Assembly (NCBI RefSeq): GCF_001632365.1
Contig: NW_024468517.1
Location: forward strand, 130,145-194,144
Source of the DNA: Laetiporus sulphureus 93-53
Lineage: Eukaryota; Basidiomycota; Agaricomycetes; Polyporales; Laetiporaceae
Direction: 5' to 3'
Length of the DNA stretch: 64,000 nucleotides
Positions 12,401 through 22,695 of this stretch are shown here, piece after piece. Every line of letters starts with the position of its first letter. The first letter of the stretch is position 1. The translations under genes were made by a program, and so were the position numbers. Below the pieces are notes generated by a model. It made no database searches, was not told the DNA's origin, and worked only from the letters and a program-made list of their open reading frames with translations.

Positions 12401-13958
12401 AGACTCGCTGTTGAAGACTCGACGTCACTTGCAGACCGGTCCTTGGGTTTGGAATAGTACGTGTTCGCAATCGTTGGCTGGTCTTCGTCAGATATGTAGC
12501 ATCAAATACTTAGCAGAGTTACGCTTACCCACTCCCTCTCAAAGACTCCCAGCTTCAGGAGAGGTCCGAGGAGGCTGACATGTTCGAACGTCGGAGGGGT
12601 CGCTCCTTCTGGATTCCAGAGCTGATGCCGCGTAATCATGCAAGCAATGCTCTTGATGCTAACAAGCACCTCCAAGCCGCCAATGACACCTCGCCAGCTG
12701 CCATCACCGCCGGCGAGACCCTCGGGACGGAATAGCGACTCGTGAAAACACAGTTGGGTGATCACAGGTCCGAGAACACCGTCGACCTCATTCTCTGGCT
12801 CGAATCTCTTCGCGAGATCTTGCAGGAATGGCTCGACTTCGGATGGTGTCAGGGTGTTGGGGGAAGAGGATGTTGAGCCAAGGAGCGGAGCTGACAGAGA
12901 CGAAAGGGAAAGGAGAGGTGCCACTAGTTCTGGCGGTCCGGGCTCACGCCTGATATGCAATATAGTAAATGAAGTAGTCAAAGCAGTATAGAGCGGTATG
13001 ACATACCCCGTTGGCTGAGGAAACATCTCTGGCTCTTGTAATGATAATCCAGCATAGGATATGATCAGGTCGCGCAGCTTCTCTAATACTTCATTTGCTC
13101 GCTGCACCTCCATAGGCGGATATCCCTATTTATCATGATTAGACGAGCCATGAATGACCGTTGAGGAGATTACCTTCTTGAGTAATGCAGACTTGGAAGA
13201 GTTCAGCCGTTTCCAACATCCGACTAGGTATTCAAAGACAGTCTGCTGAGCAGGGAGGGAGGCGATGACAGCAACGTATTCCAGATCATCCCTGATTATT
13301 CTCTTAGCGTCATACCACGTTTCAAGGGCGCGGAACTCACGACATGGATTGAGGGTCCAATTCTAACCTAGCAATCAGGACGCGGTCGGCGATGTCGGCT
13401 TGCAAACTAATCGGTTTCGAGACATCTGCCAAAGGTTATGGTATGAACGTAGATGTATGATATGTCACACATACTTTGGTCTTCCGACTCAAGCTCGGCT
13501 GCCAAATGCTTTAGCCACACGGTCTCCCAGCCACTCTTCTCAGCGGCGTCTTTCTACATGAAAAAGAGCAGTGCATCAGAAGCGGGGATACACATCATAT
13601 TAAACTGACGAACACTCAGTGTCACATTCAGGACATAGCTGATTGTCTCATTCTCCCAATTAGGGAAATCTAAATGAATAAGCACATTCGGAGCCCTCTT
13701 CCTCGGCACGGGGGAAGCGGCTCGGGGTACTTCAGAAGTTCTCTTCTGCACGACTTGCTGAGCGATCTTAGGCTTTGCTGCTTGTGCCGGTGCAGGAGGA
13801 GGCGTCGATGAAGTCGATGCAGGCGGTGTGGGGCCTGTGGTCTGCAGCTTCGCCAGTCGCTTCAAGCGAATCTGGAGCACAAGGTTTATCATCTACCATG
13901 GAATTTGAGCATGATAAAAACTTACACGGTCAGCATCTTCCTGAGGGTTCGAAGACAT
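9493..13958 (-). CDS. UFD2: Ubiquitin conjugation factor E4 (UFD2) with C-terminal U-box
   Basis: A long, many-exon gene. The start [20 protein letters not shown] at 13958 matches the usual beginning of fungal E4 enzymes. It is followed by a Pro/Ala-rich linker and a large helical UFD2 core; visible pieces include [40 protein letters not shown] and [19 protein letters not shown]-box follows at the end: [20 protein letters not shown], then [20 protein letters not shown] and [10 protein letters not shown]. The protein ends ...[11 protein letters not shown] at 9493. The family elongates ubiquitin chains with Cdc48/p97 in protein quality control. Exon-by-exon splice sites were not all resolved. 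It is tail to tail with EAF7, with 275 bp between stop codons in which I see no other gene. Confidence 0.92.
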
Positions 13959-14099
13959 GATTGACAAAAAGAATGCGGGTTCACTGCAAGTTGGTGAATG
14001 TCGAGTGGCCTGAACGTGATCGAATACACGTGGTAGGCGCCCATGGGACGCGTGTTAGCGATGCACGTGACCTGAAAGTCAAGACCTGCCCCTCCAATT

Positions 14100-14600
14100 T
14101 AGCGTCATCTCTGGCAAGTACTCATCCGCTAGCCCAAGATCGCAATGTTCTCATTCTACACCCGGGTACTGTCCACGACACGTCTGTTTTCAACGTCTGC
14201 TTTTGCACAGTATCCGAAGTTGAAGAGCCACTCGGGCACGAAGAAGCGTTGGCGGTCCATCGCTTCGGGCGCGTTCAAACGGGTACGTGATGAAGCTAAT
14301 ACTCATGCATCATTCTGACCGACTATCGATTGGTTAGAAACATGCTGGACACAAACATTTGAACGTCAACAAGAGCTCGGCCAGGAAGAACTTCTTGGGG
14401 CAGACCACCTATTCTGAAGGCTCGCAAACGTCGAAGTTGCGAAAGCTTTTGCCGTACGGCTCACATTGAACGATGACTTCCAAAATCCCGTGTGCATTGA
14501 ACTTTAAGGCTCAATGGTATACATCCCTTGTAGTTTCTACCGAAGTCCATCTGACCCCCCTCCCGGCTAGCGGATTGTCTTTTGATACTAGACTAGATAC
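14100..14600 (-). CDS. Possible unrecognised small gene
   Basis: Between UFD2 and the histidine phosphatase the minus strand has two protein-like patches. One is FNAHGILEVIVQCEPYGKSF continuing RNFDVCEPSE then a stop (about 14515-14415). The other is APEAMDRQRFFVPEWLFNFG continuing YCAKADVENRRVV (about 14275-14170). They could be exons of one small gene separated by an intron, or an unrelated remnant. The plus strand has a 109-codon open frame over the same DNA (13961-14290), but its ATG would sit 2 bp from the divergent UFD2 start, which is implausible. I recognise no family. The limits given are approximate. Confidence 0.25.
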
Positions 14601-14643
14601 CCTGTGATGTCTTCCCAGTGGTGTCGTCGCAGGGAGGCACATC

Positions 14644-15852
14644 TCACTCAATCATCACACCAACTTCGTCATGCGCATTGCTCTCGCTACGCCCTTCCTC
14701 GGCTGGGGTTCCACCTCCGCCAAAGAAGAATCGGATATCCTGCTGGTTGGGATCGTGCGCTGCGCTTCCAATGCCACCTTTCTGCCGAGCCTGAAGGGAG
14801 AGAGGGCTTTGAGCGAGCGTCGGCTTACATAGGAACAGACTGCTCACCACTTTCTCTAGGTGTTCATGTCGGTTAAAATCGATTACCTTGATCTCGAGGG
14901 GCGGATAATCACCATCCGCGGTCGCCCCCTCAGTCGCATTCTTATCCGCGAAAATCAGCCAAAACGGCACTTCATGCATTCGGAAACGCACCATCACATT
15001 GACCGCAACTCTAGTCCAGGCCGTATTCAACAGTCCTTTGTACTTGTTCTCGTGGCGCACACCGCTTGCATTCCTGCTAAGCAGTGCTGTGACGAGCTCG
15101 CTGATGCAAAGCCCATGGCTGACAATGGCTACATGGATCCCTTTATCACCAGCCTTCATTGCCTGCCAAACATACGGCATCATGAGAGAGTCGACGGCTT
15201 GTTGCGCTCTCTCTGCTAGGTCATCCAGGCTTTCACCTTCCGGGAACCTTTGGTGACGTTCGCGCAGCACTGGGTATATGTCACGGGCGAAGTGCTCTTC
15301 CACTGACAGACCGGCTTCGTATTGCAACGACCAGGGCTTGCCTTCTGCGACGCCCCAGTATTGCTCGCGCAACAGCAGAGATGTGGTGAGTGAAGGATGT
15401 GGCTCCTTCTGGGCATCCCGAACGGCTTGCGCGGTCCAAAGGGCGCGCTTGAGGGGTGAGGCGTGCATTGCAATGAACTGAATATTTGAAAGAGACTTTC
15501 CCAATGCTTTGGCTTGCTGTGTATTTGGTAGTGAGTACTCGCATACATGCGTGCGAGTAAACGGTGACGACTTGCGTTCATGCCTATGACAGTATGAGAC
15601 TGTGTCGGTACTTTTATGAGTATTGCTAATTCTCACCATGGTTAGATAGTGGCGAATCTTTCCATCCAGCCCATACGCTTTGCTGGGAGTCACGGAACCG
15701 TGAGAAGTTGAGGGTGGCTGAAGTACTAATTCCTACTCACCAGGTTGTCCGTTGACTCTCCGTGCCGGATCTGCTGCACATGTCAAAATCATTGCTTTCA
15801 GTAAGCTGTCCTTGCTCACGAAGGTGAACGTCACAACGGAAGAGTCAGACAT
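14644..15852 (-). CDS. Histidine phosphatase superfamily (phosphoglycerate-mutase-like)
   Basis: Exon 1 (15852-15741) encodes MSDSSVVTFTFVSKDSLLKA and splices to an exon reading TLNFSRFRDSQQSVWAGWKD then SPLSNHG. That is the substrate-binding W.GW.D.PLS.xG motif of histidine phosphatases following the R-H-G region. Later conserved parts are LGKSLSNIQFIAMHASPLKR (the S.L.R motif), EQYWGVAEGKPW (catalytic acid region) and HVAIVSHGLCIS, which carries the second catalytic His. The C-terminus is Gly/Glu-rich and ends DEVGVMIE at 14644. A likely 57 bp intron keeps the frame open near 14857-14800. I could not find an in-phase join between the PLSNHG exon and the QAKALGK exon around 15510-15640, so a splice variant, an extra small exon or a sequence error remains there. 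Substrate unknown. Confidence 0.8.
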
Positions 15853-16158
15853 GATGGGAAAGTACACTCAGTGACGGTCCGCATGTGCCGCCACCCACGC
15901 CTTTAAGCAGCGGCCATCAGAAAGCGCCTGAACGCACGTTGACGTTGGAGCACGTGATTGCACGCTGGGCCTTGCCAAATTCGTCTTGGCCCGGAACGTT
16001 CCAGTGGCTGCTCGCAGCTAATTCACCGCCCCAGCTTGCGTGTCTCCTTCATGAGGCCGCGCGTCCTCCAGCTCTGCTGACTACATATACCCTATCTCAT
16101 TGCATTCACCCCTTCAAGACCTTGACCCGCGATACCACACTTGCGACGATACCTCGTC
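15853..16158. promoter_or_regulatory. Divergent promoter region, histidine phosphatase / AN1 gene
   Basis: About 306 bp lies between the two divergent start codons and must contain both promoters. No motif is clear enough to name. Confidence 0.45.
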
Positions 16159-17364
16159 ATGTCTAGCTCATCGACTCCCCAACGCGACGTTCAGCTCCTG
16201 GAAATCGGCAAACAATGCTCTGCTTCATCGTGTCTCTTGGTGGACTTCTTGTCATTCAAATGCCAATACTGTAAACATTCTTTCTGTCGTGAGCATTACC
16301 TCCCGGATGCGCATAAATGCGATCAATACGATGCGACCAAAGCTAACCGGGTAGCGCCGCCTTGTGAGTACGATTCATCTACGTCTGACGTGCTTTACTG
16401 AGAAATGCTTCCGTCTCCAGGCCCACTTTGTAACACCCCTGTGGCAATCCCTCCTGGGCAGGATCCCAACGTTCGAATGGAGGCTCACATCAACACGGAA
16501 TGTTCTGTCATGACTGGAAAGTCTCGCAAGTCCTCCACTCCCACTTGTGCGAGGCCAAAGTGCGGAAAAGTGTTGTTCTCTCCAATCCCATGTGACGTAC
16601 GTGTTGATCCCCATAACTTTGACTGCTCCTTCTAACTGTAAATTCTGATAGAAATGCAAGCAGCAGTTCTGCCCGCAGCACCGGTTTCCTGCATCCCATA
16701 AATGCGGTTCGTTGGCTACGTCCACAAAGCCATCATCTACAACGACAGAGCAGCGGCTCGCCAACGTCTCGGCGCAGACATCAGTGATCAGTGCTGCTGC
16801 TGTCACTGCCATTCAGCGCGCCATGGCGTCGGCGAACTCGTCGTCAAGTTCGTTGACGTCTCGTGGATTGACACCTATAATGCAGGCTCGCCCGCAGCCC
16901 CCGCCAGTCTCGCAGACTTCGACATCATCTTCATCATCCTCATCGCGAAGCAATCCGTTCTCGCAGACTGATAGGTGAGTCCACCTCAATGCCCTTGCTC
17001 TCGGTGTTCCCCTCACAAAGCTGTAGTTCTCCCGATGTGCCTTCTCTCGATCTTTCATCATCATCGGACGAATCCGCTAACGATACGCCACGGTGCTCGG
17101 TCACCGCTAATGACGGCATCAAATCACGTATATTGAAACCTTATTCATTCGTGCCGCCACCACTATTCGCGTCGGCCTAATCTACTGTATCATCATAACT
17201 GCGAATATGTCACCATATGGCGTTCTACAAGACGCGCGAAGGCGGAAAGAGAGAGCAGGAGGAAGGCTATCGAGGCTCGCGCTCGGAAGGGTCTTCCTCT
17301 CAGCGAGGAAGAGCAGGCGATTTTGGCGGAGCCAGAGGCGAAGGACGATTGCGTGTCGATGTAG
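16159..17364 (+). CDS. AN1-type zinc-finger protein (ZFAND2-like, two AN1 fingers)
   Basis: The start MSSSSTPQRDVQLLEIGKQC leads straight into a first AN1 finger (CSASSCLLVDFLSFKCQYC, then HSFCREHYLPDAHKC). After a 56 bp intron comes a C2H2-like stretch (CPLCNTPVAI ... MEAHINTEC). A second AN1 finger follows (CARPKCGKVLFSPIPCDKCK, then QQFCPQHRFPASHKC), split by an intron. The C-terminal half is a Ser/Gln-rich linker. The last exon encodes a basic helix and an acidic segment resembling a ubiquitin-interacting motif (KGLPLSEEEQAILAEPEA), ending DDCVSM at 17364. A join from NDTPR (near 17092) to RAKAERESRRKAIE (17231) fits in phase. Family members bind Cdc48/p97 and the proteasome in stress-linked protein quality control. 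Whether a downstream piece of the fourth exon is retained is uncertain. Confidence 0.88.
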
Positions 17365-17993
17365 CTATTAGTAGTAGTTCATTTGCTTAAGCTTCCAATT
17401 CCATGGACAATATTCAGAGGAAGCTATCTTCGATCGGCGTTTTTGGGCGCTTGAGCCATGCCGCGTCTATCAAGGTACCTCGCCTATTTTGCTTCTTGAC
17501 TTGCACGTTGCAGAAACGCGTGCAGCTCTGCGCAGCTGCCATCGATCCGCGTTGTGCTCATGAGGCCCAGAGTGGTCAGGATGGCCATTGCATGCCGCGC
17601 CATGTTCATACGACGACCTCCGAGCTCGACCGTTGCACCCTGTTTCCTATTCTCGGACTCGGTGCCATCTAATTGTCGATTGGGCTGTAATTGTCGATTG
17701 CGAGGTGCGTCCCCCGTCCGGTAGCCCGGAAATTGCTCATATCAGGCTAGACCAGCGAAAAGATACAGGTACATTCAATAGTACAAAGGGCGTGGCGACC
17801 AGCCTTAACTACATGTTTGTTCATTCCGGAACAAGGCTCACTCCCTCGAGCCGATAAACCGATACGTTCTGGACGATATATAGTCTGGGACGCTTAGCGT
17901 CAGTTCCCCCCTTTTACGTACGTTCTCCACTTAGCCGCCACAATTTTTCGGATCTACACATCATTTTCCAATACTGCACTCTTGGTCGAGTGA
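17365..17993. other. Intergenic region upstream of the RasGEF gene
   Basis: This 629 bp holds the 3' end region of the AN1 gene and the promoter of the RasGEF gene. Short open frames exist but have no recognisable family. Pyrimidine-rich stretches near 17905-17960 are typical of fungal core promoters. Confidence 0.5.
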
Positions 17994-20806
17994 ATGGTCG
18001 TCGTTGCGATGCACACCATCTCTCCTGCTGCAACACATCCGACTACCGTCGATGACGATGCGAGCTCTGTGGCCACGGCATGCCGGTCAGTCGTGGAACA
18101 ACTTTCTTTGCACAACTTTGGCGCCGCACGAGCCGACACACCGTGTAGCGATCCTCCACTAACCGAGCTCATGTCCGAAGACAAGCAATCAATTGCTAGT
18201 TCATTCACAGAGAAGCACCCAGCATACCATGGCACGGGTCCTACGCGGTGTGCTTCCATCAGGACACAGCGGACAACCTCCACGAGGGTGACCAATTCTA
18301 GTGTCTTGACAGGGCAGGCCACACTGGTCGACGACGCAGACAACAACACGGCAGTCTCGATGTACGTCGCTTCCGTCTCTCTCCCGCCGCGTAGGCACAA
18401 GCACAAGGTGCCCGGCGCGGATGACATCGAGGTCGATCTCCTGCCTGTGTTCGACGCGTACGAGCGCCTGCACGCGGCTGTATGCCGCCGCGAGACGGCG
18501 AGGCTCCCCGACGCGGCAGAGACGTTCACCCAGCAACTGTCGCTCACCGTGCAGGGTGTGGACAGGACGGCTGGCTCCGTGCGGTATGCATCTGCGTACG
18601 AGTCCGCGAAGAAGAACCTCAAATTCTCGCAGGAACTCCTGGAATTGCACTATAGCAAGGTGCATTGGGACGATACGAACGACACCGTCGCGGCACTCGC
18701 GACAGGGTACCAATTGATGGAGATGACCATGGCCAGCTTCCGGAGCCTCCTGCAGGCAGTCGAGACAGAATGCGAAGCCCTGGAGACCCCCATCGAAACA
18801 GATATGTCATCGAATACTCGGTCAACCGCGGGGAAGCTCAGGATCATGACTGAGAATCTAAAACCGAAGAAGGCATTGTTCCAGCGACTTCGCAGATTGT
18901 CGCGTGGCTGTATGGCCGCGTTTGACATTTCTTTGCCTCCTACGCCCATAGTCACAGGTCCGGGAGAACACGGCGCTCCAGGCTCAGTTGTTCGACCTGC
19001 ACGATTTTCAGACGACTCAGGGTCTACGTCGGAGACGGAGCCAGAGCCTTTGCGAGAAAGCTACTTGGAGGTGCGGCCTCCGGACGAATCGTCTCATGTC
19101 CCATACACGATCAAAGCATCTCTCGACGTCTTCCCTGAGCCATCCCCCAAGCTTACGCAGCTGAGCTTACCAAGTGGCGTGTCGTATACGACAGAACTCA
19201 AGCGAGCGCCAGACGGCACGATCATAGCTGCAACGCTGCCGGAACTCATCCGGATCCTGACTGACCAGCACGAAATCCTGAGCACGGACAGGCCGGATCT
19301 CCTCGATGCATTCTTCCTGTTTTTCCGCTCGTTCGCGCCTCCCGCGATATTCATGGACATGCTTGTCGAGCGGTATAACCAGAGCGCCCCTGCTGGACTC
19401 GACGAGGTACAGCTGCACGCGTGGCGATTGTACCAGCGCTTCGCTAAGATCAACATCGCGAAATTGCTCTGTCTCTGGCTTGAAAACTACTGGAAAGAGA
19501 GTGCTGATAGTGGCATGCTGAACCGCATTATCCAGTTCACTTTCGGAACTTTGACGAAGGACACTGATTTGCCCGAGGATACGGCCAAATTGGTCGCGAG
19601 TAGCTTGTGCGAGTGCGCGTCAGGTCGTCGTAGCAGCGAGTATGGGCTATGGCTGGCCAAGGAAATCAAGCAAACCGAAGCGGCTGCAATCATCTACAAG
19701 CCCACAGAATTCCAGCCGCGGTTAGAACAGCTCAAGATGCTGCGTCCAGACCAACTTTCTATGGTCGACATCGGATTTTTTCGCAAACCGGGCGGTGCGG
19801 AAGAGTTGGCACGACAATTGACCGTCATTGAATCGGAGCTGTTCCACTCGTTCTTGCCGGAGGATCTCATTCATTTTGGCGATCCGAAGTTCCGACGGAA
19901 TCTGGACAGGTGGAAGGCGTTTTCCAACGCGCTTTCTCTTTGGGTGACGAGCTGCATACTGGATCACCGAGAAGCAGTGGTTAGAGCGCAGCTCATTGAG
20001 CTGTTCACCTCCGTAGCATCAGTAAGTGTGGTACGCTGTAAAGCATCATGGCTCTCTTAAACCGGCTGTTGTAGACATGTAAACGTATGCGCAACTACAA
20101 TTCAGCACTTGCCATCTTGCTCGGCCTCCAGAGCAATAGTATCACTCGCCTCGAGAAAACCGAACAGGTGCGTCAACTGTTCATATCATAACGGGACGTG
20201 GCTCATGATTTCGCAGGCGATGCTTCCCTATCGGGAATCACGTATTGACCTTGAGAACTTCTTCGATCCTCGCAGCAATTGGAGTATGTATCGTGCGGAG
20301 GTGACACAGAATATTCCTGCGATTCCATTAACAGGTGAGCTTCAGTGCCAATATCCTCTATCGGAGCCCGATACGATAGTGTATTCTCCATGTAGTGGCG
20401 ATGATTAAAGACACGAAGCTCAATCGGGAGCTCCTGCCCCGTATTCAGTCCACAGTTGTGCCCCTCTCGGCGCCCATACAGGACATGATCCCTCTGCAAT
20501 ACTACCGGAACATGCGGAAGACAGTCCGAGGTGAGTACACAGACGTAGATCCGTGGTGAGTCACGTAGCTGATATCGATGCTAGATCTTGAGAAGTGCTA
20601 CGGCTCATATAATCTTGAGCGCGTCGATCTGCTGTATGACTGGCTCAAGAACAATATCTCACCGTTTGAGAAGGAGGAGTATGATCGCTACTCACAGGTT
20701 CTTTATAAGAAGAGGTGTGTTTCTTCCTGATAGCTAAAGAGTACGCGCTTAGATGCTCTCGTGCAGCTTACTATTGGAGCCGAAGCAACCTGACAACCTA
20801 CCATGA
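17994..20806 (+). CDS. Ras guanine-nucleotide exchange factor (Cdc25/RasGEF)
   Basis: One very long first exon (17994 to about 20022) is followed by short exons ending at TGA 20804-20806 after LLLEPKQPDNLP. The N-terminal 300 residues are low-complexity and helical. A REM/RasGEF-N region follows (APDGTIIAATLPELIRILTD, LLDAFFLFFRSFAPPAIFMD, then LCLWLENYWKE). The catalytic RasGEF domain begins near LRPDQLSMVDIGFFRKPGGA and continues ESELFHSFLPEDLIHF. It then goes through the spliced parts CKRMRNYNSALAILLGLQSN, YRESRIDLENFFDPRSNWSM, LLPRIQSTVVPLSAPIQDMI and the helical hairpin LYDWLKNNISPFEKEEYDRY. No SH3 domain is seen. The expected role is activation of a Ras-type GTPase at membranes. The ATG at 17994 is the first in frame; the second Met (MHTISPAAT, 18009) is an alternative. 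Confidence 0.9.
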
Positions 20807-21306
20807 AAGATGCCGATCTGAAGAGCAGGAAGCTCATGCAAGATCGAACTTCCGCTGACACGCTCGTATGGCTGTTCATCATTTAATCTTCGTGCAGCAA
20901 TTCACAGACTCCAGCGCATGTTAGAGCTCTGCATTTTTCTTTGATGTTTACAACTGGTCCCATTTCATCGCTGCATCATCATTACCTTACACCGTCCATC
21001 ATTCGCATGTTGTCCCGCTATCTGTACTCATGTATCCATACCGCATCAATTACCAGGTTATTGCGCATTCGAAGAACCACAGTGGAGCTTTTGTTTGGAC
21101 ACATACGGCACTCAGCCCAATGGCTATTGGATGCGTGAATCGATATTAAAATAAAACGACAACCATACATTACGCTCACATGAGAGGGCTCGGCAGCGTA
21201 GCGTAACGCATATACAGGAGGATAGCGATCGCTGCTCAAAGCCGCAAGTAATACGCGTGGATCCCACATCAGAGACACTCCTCTATCCTTCCTCGCATCC
21301 AGCAGC
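20807..21306. other. Convergent intergenic region, RasGEF / Rpl17
   Basis: 500 bp between two facing stop codons. It presumably carries both 3' UTRs. I see no RNA gene or reading frame with protein-like composition. Confidence 0.5.
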
Positions 21307-22181
21307 TTAAGACGACCGCGCAGCCTCAATCCGCCTCCGCGCAACCTGTCGCCTGTTCAACCCGCCGAGCGAGGATGCGACGACGTCCTTGTCCTTGCTC
21401 CGCTCGACCTCCACGTCTGATCCCGCGAGGATAATCTCAACGTGGCACGGGTGACCCTGGTAGGGATTGATACGACCGTGTGCACGGTATGTCCGGCGGC
21501 GGGTTTTCTAAAAAGCAGATCGTGATTACACGAGGACAGCGGTTACTACATGAACTGCGCGACTTACGGGCGCCTGCTGTACAACGATATTCTTGATGTA
21601 GAGATCCTCCAGCTCGAGATTTTTTGCATCAGCATTTGACTCGGCGTTTTTGAGGAGACGGAGGATGAACTTGACAGACTTCTCAGGCCAGCGACCTAGA
21701 GTACCGGTAAACGGTTATGCTTCATGTACACAATGTGTTGGAGACGCACCTTGAGTTGTCTTGAACTGCTTCGCTTGAGACGCACGTCCAACACCACCTG
21801 AAAATCGGCGGAAAGGAATAATTTGCTTGTGCTCCTTCACGTCGCTGAGGTAGGCGTACGCCTTAGTCAGTTTGAGACCTATCCAATCAGGCCGCATCAT
21901 GTTCAGCCACATATTCCGCTCCAGTGACAATTCATCACGACTCACCAGTCAAAGCCGCCGCAACTTCGCTCATGTTCTTGAAGTGCGTTCGGAGGTATTC
22001 ACCCCGAGCACGCGAAGCTATCAAATATTCAGACGCGGTCAGTCAATTGCGCTCTACTGGCAGCATTTCGGGACGTACTCTTCTCGGGGTTGGTGTCAAG
22101 GGCTGCGGCGGCGTAGCGAACTGCATCGCGAGGTCAATCGTTCGGCACTCGAGGGTGATACATGCATAACTACGCACCCAT
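21307..22181 (-). CDS. RPL17: 60S ribosomal protein uL22 (L17)
   Basis: Assembled from small exons: ATGG (22181-22178) joins the [14 protein letters not shown] exon, which joins [20 protein letters not shown] and AALTG. Then come [20 protein letters not shown] with [18 protein letters not shown], then [20 protein letters not shown] with [20 protein letters not shown], and finally [20 protein letters not shown] with [11 protein letters not shown]. The last residues are [10 protein letters not shown], stop at 21309-21307. This is an excellent match to eukaryotic uL22, which lines the peptide exit tunnel. The first coding exon is only four bases long, followed by a GTGCGT donor. The gene is divergent from the M20 peptidase. 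Confidence 0.93.
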
Positions 22182-22695
22182 CTTGAAGTCTTGAAGAGTC
22201 GGGCCCGATGCGTAGTATCTTGGACGGGAAAGTACGCGAGTGGTTGAACTCTCGCAGCCACAACTAGCAAGTACCCGGTGATCGCCGAAAAAGACAAGAT
22301 TTACGGGCGCTTGAGAGCGGACCATTTCCATTAATCGCGCGAATTAGGCTCGCCATTTCTTGCTCCTTCGCCGTGATGAGCTCGGGTGCTCTGTCTGGGT
22401 TGCTATGTCTGCATGAACGACCGACCAGCAGTCTGTTTCATTCAATTGGCGACGGAGGCGCACCGTCAACTCGCTTTAGTTAAGCACGGTTTCCAGTTCT
22501 CCGGAGGGCCGTGATAAGCTGCACTCGGAATCCCGTTTGTTCTCCTATCTTGCTTCCTGACCGTGTCATATTAGTTCCATATTGTGCCTTATGATCTAAA
22601 TGTCCATGGCCATTTAGATCTCGTGAAAGCGGCAGTCCGTCTCTCACGACGCGTCCGCCTGCTTGCATTCGCCCACAGCGACGTGTCTTGCGACC
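22182..22695. promoter_or_regulatory. Divergent promoter region, RPL17 / M20 peptidase
   Basis: 514 bp between divergent starts. It contains a local inverted repeat around 22583-22625 (GATCTAAATGTCCATGG ... CATTTAGATC), which could form a short hairpin. No other gene is visible. Confidence 0.45.

Noticed and set aside
13961..14290. Plus-strand open frame of 109 codons
   Set aside because: Its ATG would lie 2 bp from the divergent UFD2 start, and composition is better on the minus strand. No domain.
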